Shown: positions 45,785 to 57,054, numbered from the stretch's first letter. The stretch: DNA of 64,000 nucleotides from Polaribacter sargassicola (GCF_021991835.1 NZ_JAHDAU010000004.1:248001-312000); one strand, 5' to 3'. Numbers and translations are program-made. Notes: generated by a model not told the origin, from the sequence alone.

Positions 45785-45858
45785 TGAGCCCTGAAGGATT
45801 CGAACCTTCGACCGCCTCCTTAGAAGGGAGGTGCTCTATCCAGCTGAGCTAAGAGCCC
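45785..45858 (-). tRNA. tRNA-Arg (anticodon TCT)
   Basis: A 74-nt cloverleaf on the minus strand: acceptor GGGCTCT pairing with AGGGCTC (with G-U pairs), D-arm GCTC...GAGC, anticodon stem CCTCC with loop CTTCTAA, T-arm GAAGG TTCGAAT CCTTC, discriminator A. No encoded CCA. Anticodon TCT decodes AGA/AGG. Confidence 0.95.
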
Positions 45859-45888
45859 GTAATTTTTAAGTTGTTACGACCAACTGTG

Positions 45889-45963
45889 TCGGGGTGGCAG
45901 GATTCGAACCTGCGACCTCCTCGTCCCAAACGAGGCGCGATGACCGGGCTACGCTACACCCCG
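45889..45963 (-). tRNA. tRNA-Pro (anticodon TGG)
   Basis: A 75-nt cloverleaf on the minus strand: acceptor CGGGGTG / CACCCCG, anticodon stem CCTCG with loop TTTGGGA (anticodon TGG), T-arm GCAGG TTCGAAT CCTGC, discriminator A. 30 nt from tRNA-Arg. Confidence 0.95.
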
Positions 45964-45977
45964 AATTAAGTATTTTG

Positions 45978-46061
45978 CGGAGAGACAGGGACTCGAACCC
46001 TGGCGACAGTTACCCGTCGACAGATTAGCAATCTGCTCCATTACCACTCTGGCACCTCTCC
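45978..46061 (-). tRNA. tRNA-Ser (anticodon GCT)
   Basis: An 84-nt class II tRNA on the minus strand: acceptor GGAGAGG / TCTCTCC, anticodon stem CAGA with loop TTGCTAA (anticodon GCT), long variable arm with GTCGACGGGTAACTGTCGCC-type pairing, T-arm CAGGG TTCGAGT CCCTG. First gene of the Ser-Pro-Arg cluster. Confidence 0.95.
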
Positions 46062-46161
46062 TTTTAATGAACTTAATACATTTCTTTAAATGCGAGTGCA
46101 AATGTAATACTAGAATTAGATTTTACCAAAATTTTTCTTACTTTTTTTTAATATTTTTTTT

Positions 46162-48225
46162 CTACTCTGGGTATTCAATTCTTAGATGATAAATATTCAT
46201 CAATTTTTTCTTGATCACTTTTTTTATAATCTCTATTTCTCTAAACGTAATATCAGAATTTAAAAATTGATTATCAGCCATTTGCTTATCAATTATTTTA
46301 TCAATTAAATCACTTATAGATTGTGCTGTTGGTTTTTGTAAACTTTTAGATGCTGCTTCTGCAGAATCGCACATCATTAAAATTGCTGTTTCTTTAGAGA
46401 AAGGAATTGGCCCTTGATATTGAAATTTTGTAATATCTACTTCTGCATCGGGGTTTTGTTCTTTTTCTCTTATATAAAAATAATAAGTAATGCTTGTACC
46501 GTGGTGTGTTCTAATAAAATCGATAATTCTGTCTGGCAAATTGTATTTCTTAGCCAACTCTACCCCTTTTATTACATGGTCTGTAATAATTTTAGAGCTA
46601 TCTCTAGGTGGTAAATCATTATGAGGGTTTACACCTGTTGATTGATTTTCTGTAAAATACATTGGATTTAATATTTTACCTATATCATGGTACAAAGCAC
46701 CTGTTCTTACCAACATAGAGTTGGCGCCTATTTCATTAGCTGCTGCTTCTGCTAAATTTGCCACTTGCATAGAGTGTTGAAACGTACCGGGTGCTTTTTC
46801 ATTTAATTCTCTTAAAAGTTTTGTATTTGTGTTAGATAACTCTAATAAAGTAACATCAGAAACCAATCCAAATACTTTTTCATATATATAAATAATAATT
46901 ATTGATAAAAAAGACAACAATCCATTGGCCGCAAAAAGCATAAAATACGTCCAATTTATTTGAGATACATTTCCTTCTTTAATAATTGAAAATGCAAAAT
47001 AAGTTAGCATATAAATTAAGGTAATTTGCGCTACAGAGATAAACAAATTAGCTCTTTTATATAGTTCTGTAACGGTAAGAATAGTTACTATACCTGCTAT
47101 AATTTGTAAATAAATAAACTCAAAACTATCAGGTACAATATACCCTAATAATAACACGGTTAAAACATGAGCAAAAAAGCCTAAACGTGCATCAAAAAAA
47201 GCTTTTAAAACTATGGGTAGTATTGTTAAAGGAACAATATATAAGTATTCTGAATTGTATTTTATAACCAATGTTTGTATAAAAATCATTGAGAATACAT
47301 TAAAAAATATAAAAGTAACTTTGTTATTATTCTCAAATATTTCTAATCTATATTTTTTTAAAAATAATAAAAGTGATAAAAGTGCTAAAGCTACCAATAT
47401 GGTGTACCCTAAAATAATCCAATTATAATTAGAGTTTGTCCAAACTTGCGATTCAGATTCACTTTTTAGAGAATTTAAAATTGCTAGTTTTTTACCTTCA
47501 ACAATGTCTCCTTTTAAAATTATTAGTTTACCAACTTCTACTTTTCCTTTTGTGTAAGAAATATTTTTAATTTCATTTTCTATCATTCGATTTGTAAAAT
47601 CTTCATCATAAAAAATATTTGGTTTTATAATTTCTGATAAAAGATTTAACATCAATCGACGTTCTAAAACGTTATTAATTTTATCTACATTATCTTTAAT
47701 CATTTCTAAAACTTGGTATGGAGTTAGAAGGTTTTTAAAAATAACATCTTTTACCTCGTTTCCTTTTCTTATAGAAACTAAATCGTTAGTGTTTGTTATT
47801 TTATCTTCACTGATAGCTTGTAAAAAACCAGAGTTATAAATTTTATTAATTAAATTTTCTCCAAATTCTTTTAGATTTTCACGCTTGTTTACATTTAGCG
47901 TATCAGCATCTATTAGCTGTGCTAATTTAGTTTTGTAATTATTTTTTACAGCTAGCTCTACATCTAAATTCTGAGAGAAATACAATCTAGCATTTGCAGT
48001 AATTTCTTTCTTTTCTTTAACTATTTCTGCTTCCGTTTTCTGTATAGCAAAATCGAAAGGAGCGTATAAATTATCGTATTTCCATAACTGTCCATTACCA
48101 TATTCATATTTAAACTGTCCTCCTTTAGGAAACAAATAAACAATTGCTATTGTGGTAATTAAAAATAAAATTACCTTATAAATAATAGCATTATTTTGGT
48201 ATAATTTATTTACAAAATTGTTCAT
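46162..48225 (-). CDS. pgpH: PgpH-type 7TM-HD c-di-AMP phosphodiesterase
   Basis: 687 aa. The N-terminal extracytoplasmic 7TMR-HDED domain (about 45-270) is followed by about seven helices (270-455) and a cytoplasmic HD hydrolase (from about 470: NEKAPGTFQHSMQVANLAEAAANEIGANSMLVRTGALYHDIGKI, with the HD pair, then HGTSITYYFYI). This is the architecture of PgpH, which hydrolyses c-di-AMP to pApA. The expected His and Asp ligands are present, so activity is likely. It would limit c-di-AMP, which controls potassium and osmotic balance. Monocistronic. The gene is divergent from the thiolase. Confidence 0.88.
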   Translation of the reverse strand: MNNFVNKLYQNNAIIYKVILFLITTIAIVYLFPKGGQFKYEYGNGQLWKYDNLYAPFDFAIQKTEAEIVKEKKEITANARLYFSQNLDVELAVKNNYKTKLAQLIDADTLNVNKRENLKEFGENLINKIYNSGFLQAISEDKITNTNDLVSIRKGNEVKDVIFKNLLTPYQVLEMIKDNVDKINNVLERRLMLNLLSEIIKPNIFYDEDFTNRMIENEIKNISYTKGKVEVGKLIILKGDIVEGKKLAILNSLKSESESQVWTNSNYNWIILGYTILVALALLSLLLFLKKYRLEIFENNNKVTFIFFNVFSMIFIQTLVIKYNSEYLYIVPLTILPIVLKAFFDARLGFFAHVLTVLLLGYIVPDSFEFIYLQIIAGIVTILTVTELYKRANLFISVAQITLIYMLTYFAFSIIKEGNVSQINWTYFMLFAANGLLSFLSIIIIYIYEKVFGLVSDVTLLELSNTNTKLLRELNEKAPGTFQHSMQVANLAEAAANEIGANSMLVRTGALYHDIGKILNPMYFTENQSTGVNPHNDLPPRDSSKIITDHVIKGVELAKKYNLPDRIIDFIRTHHGTSITYYFYIREKEQNPDAEVDITKFQYQGPIPFSKETAILMMCDSAEAASKSLQKPTAQSISDLIDKIIDKQMADNQFLNSDITFREIEIIKKVIKKKLMNIYHLRIEYPE

Positions 48226-48359
48226 ATTTTTACATCTTCTATATACAAACTTACCATAAAAATTTTAGGCGGAAAATTCAAATTGAATAATAAAACTTAA
48301 ATTGATTAAAATTAGTTAATTTAGCACACAATTTTAGATTAAGCAAAAGCACAATATTT

Positions 48360-49535
48360 ATGAAAGAAGTAGTTATTATCTCTGTTGCAAGAACTCCTAT
48401 TGGAAGTTTTATGGGAAGTTTATCTACAATTTCTGCTCCTAAATTAGGAGCAATAGCCATAAAAGGCGCCCTAAAAAAAATCAATCTAAACCCTAATTTA
48501 GTTGATGAAGTTTTTATGGGAAATGTTGTTTCTGCAGGATTAGGACAAGCTCCTGCAAGGCAAGCTGCCATTTTTGCAGGAATACCAGATACAGTACCTT
48601 GTACAACTGTTAATAAAGTTTGTGCATCTGGTATGAAATCTATTATGTTAGCTGCACAATCTATTGCTTTAGGAGATGCCGAAATTGTAGTAGCTGGCGG
48701 AATGGAAAACATGAGTGCTATACCACATTATCAACATGCTAGAAAAGGCAATAAATTTGGGGCAATTACCCTAGAAGATGGTATGCAAAAAGATGGGCTT
48801 GCAGATGCTTATACCCATGATGCAATGGGTGTTTTTGCTGATATTTGTGCTACCGAATATAATTTTTCTAGAGAAGATCAAGATGATTTTGCCATACAAT
48901 CTTATAGCCGTTCTGCAACGGCATGGAAAGAGGGTAAATATAATGATGAAGTTATTTCTGTAGAAATTCCTCAAAGACGTGGAGAACCCATTATTTTTTC
49001 TGAAGATGAGGAATATAAAAATGTTAAAATAGAAAAAATTCCAACTTTAAGACCTGCTTTTACAAAAGATGGTACTGTAACAGCTGCCAATGCATCAACA
49101 ATAAACGATGGTGCTGCTGCCTTGGTTTTAATGTCTTTAGATAAAGCCAAAGAGTTAAACTTAACGCCTCTTGCTAAAATAAAAAGTTTTGCAGATGCTG
49201 CACACGAACCAAAATGGTTTACAACGGCACCTTCTAAAGCTTTACCAAAAGCTTTAGCAAAAGCGAATATATCTATAGATGATGTAGATTATTTTGAACT
49301 AAATGAAGCCTTTTCTGTGGTAGGTTTAGCAAACATGAAAATTTTAAACATTGCAAACAATAAGGTAAATGTAAATGGTGGCGCCGTTTCCCTTGGACAT
49401 CCTCTTGGTGTTTCTGGAGCCAGAATTGTTATTGCATTAACTTCTATTTTAAAACAAAAAAATGCTAAAATTGGTGCAGCAGCAATTTGCAACGGTGGTG
49501 GCGGTGCAAGTGCTTTAATAATAGAAAGAATTTAA
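48360..49535 (+). CDS. Acetyl-CoA C-acetyltransferase (thiolase)
   Basis: 391 aa, normal for thiolase II. The acylated cysteine is Cys88 in VNKVCASGMKS. NEAF (with its Asn/His-site role) appears in YFELNEAFSVVGLANM, GHPLG is in SLGHPLGVSGARI and the second catalytic Cys is in AICNGGGGAS. It condenses or cleaves acetyl-CoA units in fatty acid breakdown, acetoacetyl-CoA formation or branched-chain degradation. No beta-oxidation partner is adjacent. The NlpC/P60 gene starts 26 nt later and may be co-transcribed. Confidence 0.93.
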   Translation: MKEVVIISVARTPIGSFMGSLSTISAPKLGAIAIKGALKKINLNPNLVDEVFMGNVVSAGLGQAPARQAAIFAGIPDTVPCTTVNKVCASGMKSIMLAAQSIALGDAEIVVAGGMENMSAIPHYQHARKGNKFGAITLEDGMQKDGLADAYTHDAMGVFADICATEYNFSREDQDDFAIQSYSRSATAWKEGKYNDEVISVEIPQRRGEPIIFSEDEEYKNVKIEKIPTLRPAFTKDGTVTAANASTINDGAAALVLMSLDKAKELNLTPLAKIKSFADAAHEPKWFTTAPSKALPKALAKANISIDDVDYFELNEAFSVVGLANMKILNIANNKVNVNGGAVSLGHPLGVSGARIVIALTSILKQKNAKIGAAAICNGGGGASALIIERI

Positions 49536-49561
49536 TTACTAAAAAAACTCAATAGAACTTT

Positions 49562-50332
49562 ATGCTTTATGGCATTTGTAATTTAAGTATTGTTGCTCTT
49601 AGAGTAACACCTTTAAACTCATCAGAAATGATAAGCCAAGTATTATTTGGCGAAACTTTTAAAGTTATAGAATCTGAAAAAGAATGGAGTAAAATTTGTT
49701 TAAGTTTTGATAATTGTGAAGGATATATAGACAATAAACAATTTGAATATATTACTGAAGAACTTTACACGAAAATAGTATCGTCTAAATCTTATTATTC
49801 TGCCGAAATAATAGATTTTATAACAAATAACAAAAGTGAGTTAACAACCATTCCTTTAGGATCTAACCTACCTTTTTACAACAACAATCAACTTAAAATA
49901 AATACTAAAAACTATATTTTTGAAGGAGCTGTTGCTTCTGAAAAAAAAACAAAAAGTGATATTTTAAAAACTGCTTTTAATTTTTTAAATACTCCTTTTT
50001 TATGGGGAGGAAAAACTCCTTTTGGTATAGATTGTTCTGGTTTTACACAAATGGTATACAAACTTTGTGGCCATAATCTTTTTAGAGACGTTAAACAACA
50101 ATCTAATCAGGGAGAAGTTCTAAGTTTTATTGAAGAAAGTGAAGCTGGTGATTTAGCTTTTTTTGATAATGATGAAGGAGAAATTATACATGTAGGTATT
50201 TTATTAAATGACTACCACATTATTCATGCTCACGGTAAAGTAAGAATAGATACCTTAGACCATAGTGGTATTTTTAATGCAAATCTTCAAAAACATACAC
50301 ACAAGTTAAGAGTTATTAAAAAGATTATATAA
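49562..50332 (+). CDS. NlpC/P60 family peptidase with N-terminal SH3-like region
   Basis: 256 aa. The C-terminal 125 residues are an NlpC/P60 cysteine peptidase: Cys158 in DCSGFTQMVY, His210 in IIHVGILL and a polar third residue, His222, in HAHGKVR. The first 120 residues look like one or two bacterial SH3 segments (MLYGICNLSIVALRVTPLNSSEMISQVLFGETFKVIESEKEWSKICL). Such enzymes cut peptidoglycan peptides. There is no clear signal peptide, so export or a cytoplasmic muropeptide-recycling role (YkfC-like, with the same SH3-NlpC order) is possible, the latter more likely. Follows the thiolase by 26 nt. Confidence 0.88.
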   Translation: MLYGICNLSIVALRVTPLNSSEMISQVLFGETFKVIESEKEWSKICLSFDNCEGYIDNKQFEYITEELYTKIVSSKSYYSAEIIDFITNNKSELTTIPLGSNLPFYNNNQLKINTKNYIFEGAVASEKKTKSDILKTAFNFLNTPFLWGGKTPFGIDCSGFTQMVYKLCGHNLFRDVKQQSNQGEVLSFIEESEAGDLAFFDNDEGEIIHVGILLNDYHIIHAHGKVRIDTLDHSGIFNANLQKHTHKLRVIKKII

Positions 50333-50335
50333 TAA

Positions 50336-50366
50336 AAAATCCGAAACAATTAAGTTTCGGATTTTC
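50336..50366. terminator. Bidirectional terminator between NlpC/P60 and TPR genes
   Basis: Stem aaaatccgaaac / gtttcggatttt with a six-base loop and T-rich or A-rich flanks, between convergent stop codons. Confidence 0.78.
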
Positions 50367-50397
50367 TATTACCTTATTATATATGTAAGGTTAAGAT

Positions 50398-51642
50398 TTA
50401 TTGATCTCTCATTTCTTTAAAAATTGGTCTTAAAGCATCTGCTTTTTCTTCCATTTCTAAAGTATCATAAAGATTTAAAAGAGTTCTAACAGTGTCTAAA
50501 CTTCTACTTAAAGAATCTGCTTTTTCTAAATATGGAAGTGCTTTTCTATAAACTTCTTTTTGTTTTGCTTCTAATTCAGTATATTTTTTATTGTTAGATA
50601 AGTTTTGATTCATTTCATCTACAATCGCTTTTTCTTCACTTAAAATAGAAATTGCTAAGTTCATATATGCATCTGCATAATCTGGTTTTAACTCAATTGC
50701 TTTTTTATAAAAACTGATAGCTTCTTCTGATTTACCTTCATTTGCATTAACAACACCTAAATTAAAAAATAAACTTGGGTTTGTTGGGTCTAACTCTACA
50801 GCTTCTTCCATTAACTCTCCAAATTTATCCATCTTTTCTAGTTGAATATACATTTGAGCTTGGTTTAATAAAAGATTAATATCTTTTGGATCGTTTTTTC
50901 TAGCTTCTTCTAAAGCTTTAATTGCTAACTCAGGTTTTCCTTGATTAACATAAATATATCCCATATTTTTTATAATGTCTCCTTTTCTTGAAGGCGAAAC
51001 TTTATCAGATGGAGTTGTATATTTACCAAATTTAATCATATTGTCTCTGTTAGATTTAGTACCTAAATCTTCTTCTTGACCAGTTTCTTTATTAACCGCT
51101 ATATATTGTGTAGTAATACCTGTGTAACCAACATCTAATAATTCTTTATAGTAGTTTAAAGCAGAATCATAATCTTCATCTAAAGACGCACTAACTGCTG
51201 CGTTGTATAAAAATGTAGTATCTGCTGGGCTTAATTTATATGTTAATGCAAAGTTTCCTTTTGCATTTTTATAATCTTTATTGTTGTACTGTTCAATAGC
51301 CTTGTTAGAAACAGTTTGTACTAATTCTGCTAATTTTGGCTGTGCTTCTTTAGTATACTTTTGTTTACCTTCTGCTTTTTCAAACGCTACCAATGCATTA
51401 TAAGCATCAGCTGCTTTTTCTACATTAGACTTACCATAAGAAACTCCTTTTAAATACAAATACTTTCCTTTGTATTTAGGATCCATAGAATCTTCTGATC
51501 CTTCTAAAGACTCAATAATAGCTTGTGCTTCTTTAAGCTCTCCTTTTTTAATTGCTTTTTCAGCGGCTTTTAATTCATCTTTTTGCGCATAAGTTGCTAA
51601 TGAAAGCACACCAAATGTTAACGCCAATATTTGATTTTTCAT
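50398..51642 (-). CDS. Secreted or periplasmic TPR-repeat protein
   Basis: 414 aa with a short signal peptide (1-19, ending ATYAQ). TPR units run through the protein: KGKYLYLKGVSYGKS early, PADTTFLYNAAVSASLDEDYDSALNYYKELLDVG, NMGYIYVNQGKPELAIKALEEARKNDP, NLGVVNANEGKSEEAISFYKKAIELKPDYADAYMNLAISI. It ends with a Lys/Glu-rich helix. TPR proteins mediate protein-protein contacts; the partner is unknown. It starts 25 nt after the gyrA stop codon, so it is probably co-transcribed with gyrA, which I recall as a common flavobacterial gene pair. Confidence 0.82.
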   Translation of the reverse strand: MKNQILALTFGVLSLATYAQKDELKAAEKAIKKGELKEAQAIIESLEGSEDSMDPKYKGKYLYLKGVSYGKSNVEKAADAYNALVAFEKAEGKQKYTKEAQPKLAELVQTVSNKAIEQYNNKDYKNAKGNFALTYKLSPADTTFLYNAAVSASLDEDYDSALNYYKELLDVGYTGITTQYIAVNKETGQEEDLGTKSNRDNMIKFGKYTTPSDKVSPSRKGDIIKNMGYIYVNQGKPELAIKALEEARKNDPKDINLLLNQAQMYIQLEKMDKFGELMEEAVELDPTNPSLFFNLGVVNANEGKSEEAISFYKKAIELKPDYADAYMNLAISILSEEKAIVDEMNQNLSNNKKYTELEAKQKEVYRKALPYLEKADSLSRSLDTVRTLLNLYDTLEMEEKADALRPIFKEMRDQ

Positions 51643-51667
51643 TTTACTATTTATTAATATTTATTTA

Positions 51668-54172
51668 TTATTCTTTATTATCATCTGAGTTGTTTTCAAT
51701 TTCTGTGCCATTTTCTAATTCTTCATCAGCATTATCTTCATGAACCACTTTGGCAACAGCTGCAATACTATCATCTTCTTTAATATTTATTAAACGTACA
51801 CCTTGTGTTGCACGCCCCATAACTCTTAAATCTTCTACAGCCATTCTAATAGTAAGACCAGATTTATTAATAATCATTAAATCGTTAGAATCATCTACGT
51901 TTTTAATAGCTACTAAATTTCCTGTCTTTTCAGAAATATTTAAGGTTTTTACACCTTTACCACCTCTATTTGTAATTCTATAGTCTTCTAATTTAGATCG
52001 TTTTCCATATCCTTTTTCCGAAACTACAAGAATATTACTTTCCATGTCATTTACAGCAACCATACCTATTACCTCATCATTATCATGTTGTAAAGAAATT
52101 CCTCTAACACCAGATGCAGTTCTACCCATAGGACGTGTTTTAGCTTCTTCGAAACGGATAGATTTACCAGAGGCTAGAGCTAACATTACTTGGCTATCTC
52201 CTGTTGTTAGTTTAGCTTCAAGTAACTCATCACCCTCTTTTATAGTAATAGCATTAATACCATTTGTTCTTGGACGAGAATATTGCTCTAAAGAAGTCTT
52301 TTTAACTTGACCTTTTTTGGTTGCCATGATTACATAATGACTATTAATGTAATCTTCATCTTTTAGATCTTGTGTTACTAAGAAAGCTTTTACTTTATCA
52401 TCTTGTTCTATATTGATAAGGTTTTGCATTGCTCTACCTTTGGTGTTTTTACCACCTTCTGGTATTTCATAAACACGCATCCAAAATACTTTTCCTTTTT
52501 GGGTAAAGAACAACATGTATTGGTGATTTGTACCTACAAATAAATGTTCTAAGAAATCTTCATTTCTAGTAGTTGCTCCTTTTTGACCTCTACCTCCCCT
52601 ATTTTGAACTTTATATTCATCAAGATTTGTACGCTTTAAATATCCTGCATTAGAGATTGTTACGACCACTTTTGTATCAGGAATCATGTCTTCTATACGC
52701 ATGTCTCCACCAGCATATTCTATAACAGATCTACGCTCATCACCATATTTATCCTTTATCAATAATAACTCATCTGTAATTATTTGATAACGTCTTGGCT
52801 CATTGGCTAAAATATCTTTTAAATCTGCTATTGTTAACATGATTTCGTCGTATTCTGCACGTAATTTGTCTTGTTCTAGTCCAGTTAATTGACGCAAACG
52901 CATTTCTACAATTGCTTTGGCTTGTATTTCTGTTAACTCAAAACGTTCTATTAACTTTTCGCGAGCTTCATCTGCATTAGAAGATCCTCTAATAATAGCA
53001 ATCACTTCGTCAATATTATCAGAAGCTATAATTAAACCTTCTAAAATATGTGCTCTTGCTTCTGCTTTTTTAAGTTCAAACTCGGTTCTTCTAACAATTA
53101 CTTCATGTCTGTGCTCTACAAAATAATGAATTAATTGTTTTAAGTTTAATTGCTCTGGCTTACCATTTACTAAAGCAATATTATTTACACTAAATGAAGT
53201 TTGTAATTGTGTGTATTTAAATAATTTATTTAAAACAATATTAGGTATCGCATCTCGTTTTAAAATATACACAACACGCATTCCGTTTCTATCAGATTCA
53301 TCACGAATATTGGCAATACCTTCTAGTTTTTTATCGTTAACAAGTTCTGCAGTTTTTTTAATCATTTCTGCCTTATTAACCTGATAAGGAATTTCTGTAA
53401 CTACAATACACTCTCTTCCCTTAATCTCTTCTATAACAGCTTTAGCACGCATTACAATACGCCCACGACCTGTATGAAAAGCATCTCTAACACCATCATA
53501 ACCATAGATAATTCCTCCTGTAGGAAAATCTGGAGCAGAAATATGTTGCATTAACTCATCTATTTCAATATCTCTATTTTGAATATAAGCAACTGTACCA
53601 TTAATAACTTCTGTTAAGTTATGAGGTGCCATATTTGTAGCCATACCTACTGCAATACCTGAAGCTCCGTTAATTAATAACCCAGGAATTCTTGTTGGTA
53701 AAACTGTTGGTTCTTTAAGAGTATCATCAAAATTTAAAGTGTGATCTACAGTGTCTTTTTCAATATCAGCTAACATTTCTTCTGATATTTTTTGCATTCT
53801 AACCTCGGTATAACGCATTGCTGCTGGTGAATCTCCATCAACAGAACCAAAGTTCCCTTGACCATCAACCATCATATAACGTACACTCCAATCTTGAGCC
53901 ATACGTACCATAGAATCGTATACAGAAGTATCTCCGTGTGGGTGATACTTACCTAAAACTTCTCCAACAATTCTTGCTGATTTTTTATAAGACCCAGTTG
54001 CTTTAATCCCTAATTCATGCATACCATACAAAACCCTTCTATGTACTGGTTTTAAACCATCTCTTACATCTGGTAATGCTCTTGAAACAATAACTGACAT
54101 CGAATAATCGATGTATGCAGCTTTCATTTGCTCTTCAATGTTAATCGGAATTAACTTTTCTCCGTCTGCCAT
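51668..54172 (-). CDS. gyrA: DNA gyrase subunit A
   Basis: 834 aa. Breakage-reunion subunit of gyrase, introducing negative supercoils. The conserved start [30 protein letters not shown] leads to [14 protein letters not shown] (a quinolone-region Thr82 at the usual Ser83 position, common in wild-type enzymes) and the catalytic Tyr121 in [10 protein letters not shown]. The GyrA box appears as [10 protein letters not shown], which ParC lacks. The C-terminal pinwheel shows repeated blades and an acidic tail. Start is ATG; the TPR gene follows 25 nt after the stop. Confidence 0.95.
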   Translation of the reverse strand: MADGEKLIPINIEEQMKAAYIDYSMSVIVSRALPDVRDGLKPVHRRVLYGMHELGIKATGSYKKSARIVGEVLGKYHPHGDTSVYDSMVRMAQDWSVRYMMVDGQGNFGSVDGDSPAAMRYTEVRMQKISEEMLADIEKDTVDHTLNFDDTLKEPTVLPTRIPGLLINGASGIAVGMATNMAPHNLTEVINGTVAYIQNRDIEIDELMQHISAPDFPTGGIIYGYDGVRDAFHTGRGRIVMRAKAVIEEIKGRECIVVTEIPYQVNKAEMIKKTAELVNDKKLEGIANIRDESDRNGMRVVYILKRDAIPNIVLNKLFKYTQLQTSFSVNNIALVNGKPEQLNLKQLIHYFVEHRHEVIVRRTEFELKKAEARAHILEGLIIASDNIDEVIAIIRGSSNADEAREKLIERFELTEIQAKAIVEMRLRQLTGLEQDKLRAEYDEIMLTIADLKDILANEPRRYQIITDELLLIKDKYGDERRSVIEYAGGDMRIEDMIPDTKVVVTISNAGYLKRTNLDEYKVQNRGGRGQKGATTRNEDFLEHLFVGTNHQYMLFFTQKGKVFWMRVYEIPEGGKNTKGRAMQNLINIEQDDKVKAFLVTQDLKDEDYINSHYVIMATKKGQVKKTSLEQYSRPRTNGINAITIKEGDELLEAKLTTGDSQVMLALASGKSIRFEEAKTRPMGRTASGVRGISLQHDNDEVIGMVAVNDMESNILVVSEKGYGKRSKLEDYRITNRGGKGVKTLNISEKTGNLVAIKNVDDSNDLMIINKSGLTIRMAVEDLRVMGRATQGVRLINIKEDDSIAAVAKVVHEDNADEELENGTEIENNSDDNKE

Positions 54173-54270
54173 ATATCTTTCTTATTAAAATTTAATCATT
54201 TTTTTAAAACAAGGCAAGATACTATTTCTCCCACTTTTTACAAAGGTTTAGGCTCTGTAATTAAGTTGAG

Positions 54271-54279
54271 TTATCAACA
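54271..54279 (+). promoter_or_regulatory. DnaA-box-like TTATCAACA upstream of gyrA
   Basis: Same 9-mer as upstream of parE, about 99 nt from the gyrA start. The flanking sequence is also similar: both sit after a gtaa/ttaa-rich run and before a T-rich stretch. Confidence 0.35.
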
Positions 54280-54445
54280 TTTTTTCTCAATTTTTAACAC
54301 TATTTTATTTGGCTGATTTCCAATAGTTTTCTACCTTAGTGTATTAGTCAAACTGTCAGTTTTTTACCATTGGCATCTTTTTTGTAATTAAGTACAAAAA
54401 AAAAGGACTAAATTTACAACACATCAATTATAGATAGAAAGAAAT

Positions 54446-57013
54446 ATGGACGATAATTTTTCACCAAAAGTTAGAGATGTTATAACTTTCAGTAAAGAAG
54501 AAGCGCTACGATTAGGGCATGAGTTTATTGGAACAGAACATCTTTTATTAGGCTTAATAAGAAAAGGAGAAGGCAAAGCAATAGAAATTTTAACAACATT
54601 TGATGTTGACTTAATACTATTACGTAAAAAATTAGAGCAACTAAACCCTGCGAATCCAACTTTTACAGAAAGTACTAATAAACCTAGCTTACGATTAACA
54701 AGACAAGCAGAAAAAGCACTAAAAACAACTTTTTTAGAAGCTAAATTATATCAAAGTGAATCTATAGATACAGCACATTTGTTGTTGTGCATTTTAAGAA
54801 ATGAAAATGACCCTACAACAAAGCTAATTCACAAATACCATGTTAATTATGATGAGGCTAAAAGCCTTTACAAACAATTGCATGTAGATGATATTGACAC
54901 AGAAGATTTACCTACAAACCCAATTGCAGAAACTCCTTCTGATGATGAATATCCATCAGAAAAACAAAATCCTTTTGGACAACCTCAAAAAGGAAAAACT
55001 GTAAAAAAATCTAAAACACCTGTATTAGATAATTTTGGTAGAGACTTAACAAATTTAGCCGAAAACGGAAAACTAGATCCTGTAGTTGGTAGACAAAAAG
55101 AAATTGAACGTGTTTCGCAAATATTAAGTAGAAGAAAGAAAAACAACCCAATGTTAATTGGAGAACCTGGTGTTGGTAAATCTGCAATTGCAGAAGGTTT
55201 GGCTTTAAGAATTGTAGAGCGTAAAGTTTCTAGAATTTTATTTGACAAAAGACTAGTTTCTTTAGACTTAGCTAGCTTAGTTGCGGGTACTAAATATAGA
55301 GGGCAATTTGAAGAACGTATGAAGGCTTTAATGAATGAGCTAGAAAAGAATGATGACATAATTCTTTTTATTGATGAAATTCATACAATTGTTGGTGCTG
55401 GTGGAGCAACTGGTTCTTTAGATGCTTCTAACATGTTAAAACCTGCTTTAGCAAGAGGCGAAATACAATGTATTGGTGCAACTACGTTAGATGAATTTAG
55501 AACTAACATAGAAAAAGACGGAGCATTAGAACGTCGTTTTCAAAAAGTAATTGTAGAGCCTACTTCTGTAGAAGAAACCATACAAATTTTACATAACATT
55601 AAAGCCAAATATGAAGAACATCACCATGTAAATTTTACAGATGATGCTATTAATGCTTGTGTAAATCTAACAAACCGTTATATGACTGATAGATACCTAC
55701 CAGACAAAGCTATTGACGCTTTAGATGAAGCTGGTTCTAGAATTCATATTACAAATATTGTGGTTCCTCAGCAAGTTTTAGAGTTAGAAGCTCAATTAGA
55801 AATTATAAAAGAACGTAAAACAAAAGCAGTAAACGGCCAAAAGTATGAAGAGGCAGCTAAACTTCGTGATGACGAAAAAAATATGGAAGCTGCTTTAGAT
55901 TCTGCTCAAAAACAATGGGAAGACGACTCTAAGTTAAATAGAGAAATTGTTACAGAAGACAATGTTGCAGAAGTTGTTTCTATGATGACAGGTATTCCTG
56001 TAAACAGAGTTGCAGAAGCAGAAAGCCATCGTTTACATGAGTTACCTGGCTTAATAAAAGGAAAAGTAATTGGCCAAGATGAGGCAGTTACTAAAGTTGT
56101 AAAAGCAATACAACGTAATAGAGTTGGTTTAAAAGATCCTAACAAACCTATTGGTTCTTTTATTTTCTTAGGTCAAACAGGTGTTGGTAAAACACAATTA
56201 GCTAAAATTTTAGCTAGAGAATTATTTGATTCTGATGATTCTTTAATTAGAATTGACATGAGTGAATATATGGAGAAGTTTGCTATTTCTCGTTTAATTG
56301 GTGCACCTCCTGGTTATGTTGGATATGAAGAGGGTGGACAATTAACAGAAAAAGTAAGAAGAAAACCTTATTCTGTAATCTTATTAGATGAGATAGAAAA
56401 AGCACATCCAGATGTGTTTAATATGTTATTGCAAGTTTTAGATGACGGACATATTACTGATAGTTTAGGACGAAAAATTGATTTTAGAAACACCATTATT
56501 ATTATGACTTCTAACATTGGTGCTCGTCAATTAAAAGACTTTGGTGGTGGTGTTGGTTTTGGTACAGCTTCTAAAAAAGAACAAGCAGATGCACATGCAA
56601 AATCTGTAATTGAAGGCGCTCTAAAAAAATCTTTTGCACCTGAGTTTTTAAATAGAATAGATGATGTAATTGTATTTAATGCGCTAGAAAGAGAAGACAT
56701 TCATTCTATTATAGATATTGAGTTAGATAAATTATTACATAGAATATCTAATTTAGGCTATACTTTAAACTTAAGCGAAAAAGCAAAAGATTATATTGCT
56801 GATAAAGGTTTTGATAAAAAATACGGTGCAAGACCTCTTAAAAGAGCTATTCAGAAATATATAGAAGATGCTTTGGCTGAAGAAATTGTGAACTCTAAAT
56901 TAAATGAAGGAGATACCATTATTATGGATTTTGATGAAGAAAAAAACAGACTCACAATTAATATTACCAAAGGAGAAAAGAAGAAAGAAACTCGAACAGA
57001 AACAGAGTCTTAA
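54446..57013 (+). CDS. clpC: ClpC-type ATPase of the Clp protease
   Basis: 855 aa, the usual length for ClpC. The N-domain with two Clp_N repeats ([35 protein letters not shown]), D1 Walker [17 protein letters not shown], an UVR-containing middle domain (around [19 protein letters not shown]), D2 Walker [15 protein letters not shown] and the ClpP-docking GVGFG loop before the final domain mark it as ClpC rather than ClpB. It unfolds substrates and feeds them to ClpP, in the cytoplasm, and needs adaptors. No ctsR or mcsAB is adjacent. Strong terminator after it. Confidence 0.93.
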   Translation: MDDNFSPKVRDVITFSKEEALRLGHEFIGTEHLLLGLIRKGEGKAIEILTTFDVDLILLRKKLEQLNPANPTFTESTNKPSLRLTRQAEKALKTTFLEAKLYQSESIDTAHLLLCILRNENDPTTKLIHKYHVNYDEAKSLYKQLHVDDIDTEDLPTNPIAETPSDDEYPSEKQNPFGQPQKGKTVKKSKTPVLDNFGRDLTNLAENGKLDPVVGRQKEIERVSQILSRRKKNNPMLIGEPGVGKSAIAEGLALRIVERKVSRILFDKRLVSLDLASLVAGTKYRGQFEERMKALMNELEKNDDIILFIDEIHTIVGAGGATGSLDASNMLKPALARGEIQCIGATTLDEFRTNIEKDGALERRFQKVIVEPTSVEETIQILHNIKAKYEEHHHVNFTDDAINACVNLTNRYMTDRYLPDKAIDALDEAGSRIHITNIVVPQQVLELEAQLEIIKERKTKAVNGQKYEEAAKLRDDEKNMEAALDSAQKQWEDDSKLNREIVTEDNVAEVVSMMTGIPVNRVAEAESHRLHELPGLIKGKVIGQDEAVTKVVKAIQRNRVGLKDPNKPIGSFIFLGQTGVGKTQLAKILARELFDSDDSLIRIDMSEYMEKFAISRLIGAPPGYVGYEEGGQLTEKVRRKPYSVILLDEIEKAHPDVFNMLLQVLDDGHITDSLGRKIDFRNTIIIMTSNIGARQLKDFGGGVGFGTASKKEQADAHAKSVIEGALKKSFAPEFLNRIDDVIVFNALEREDIHSIIDIELDKLLHRISNLGYTLNLSEKAKDYIADKGFDKKYGARPLKRAIQKYIEDALAEEIVNSKLNEGDTIIMDFDEEKNRLTINITKGEKKKETRTETES

Positions 57014-57018
57014 AAATA

Positions 57019-57054
57019 AAAAATCCCAAACAAATTTGTTTGGGATTTTTTTTT
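57019..57054 (+). terminator. Intrinsic terminator after clpC
   Basis: Near-perfect palindrome aaatcccaaacaaa / tttgtttgggattt followed by a run of T. Confidence 0.85.
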
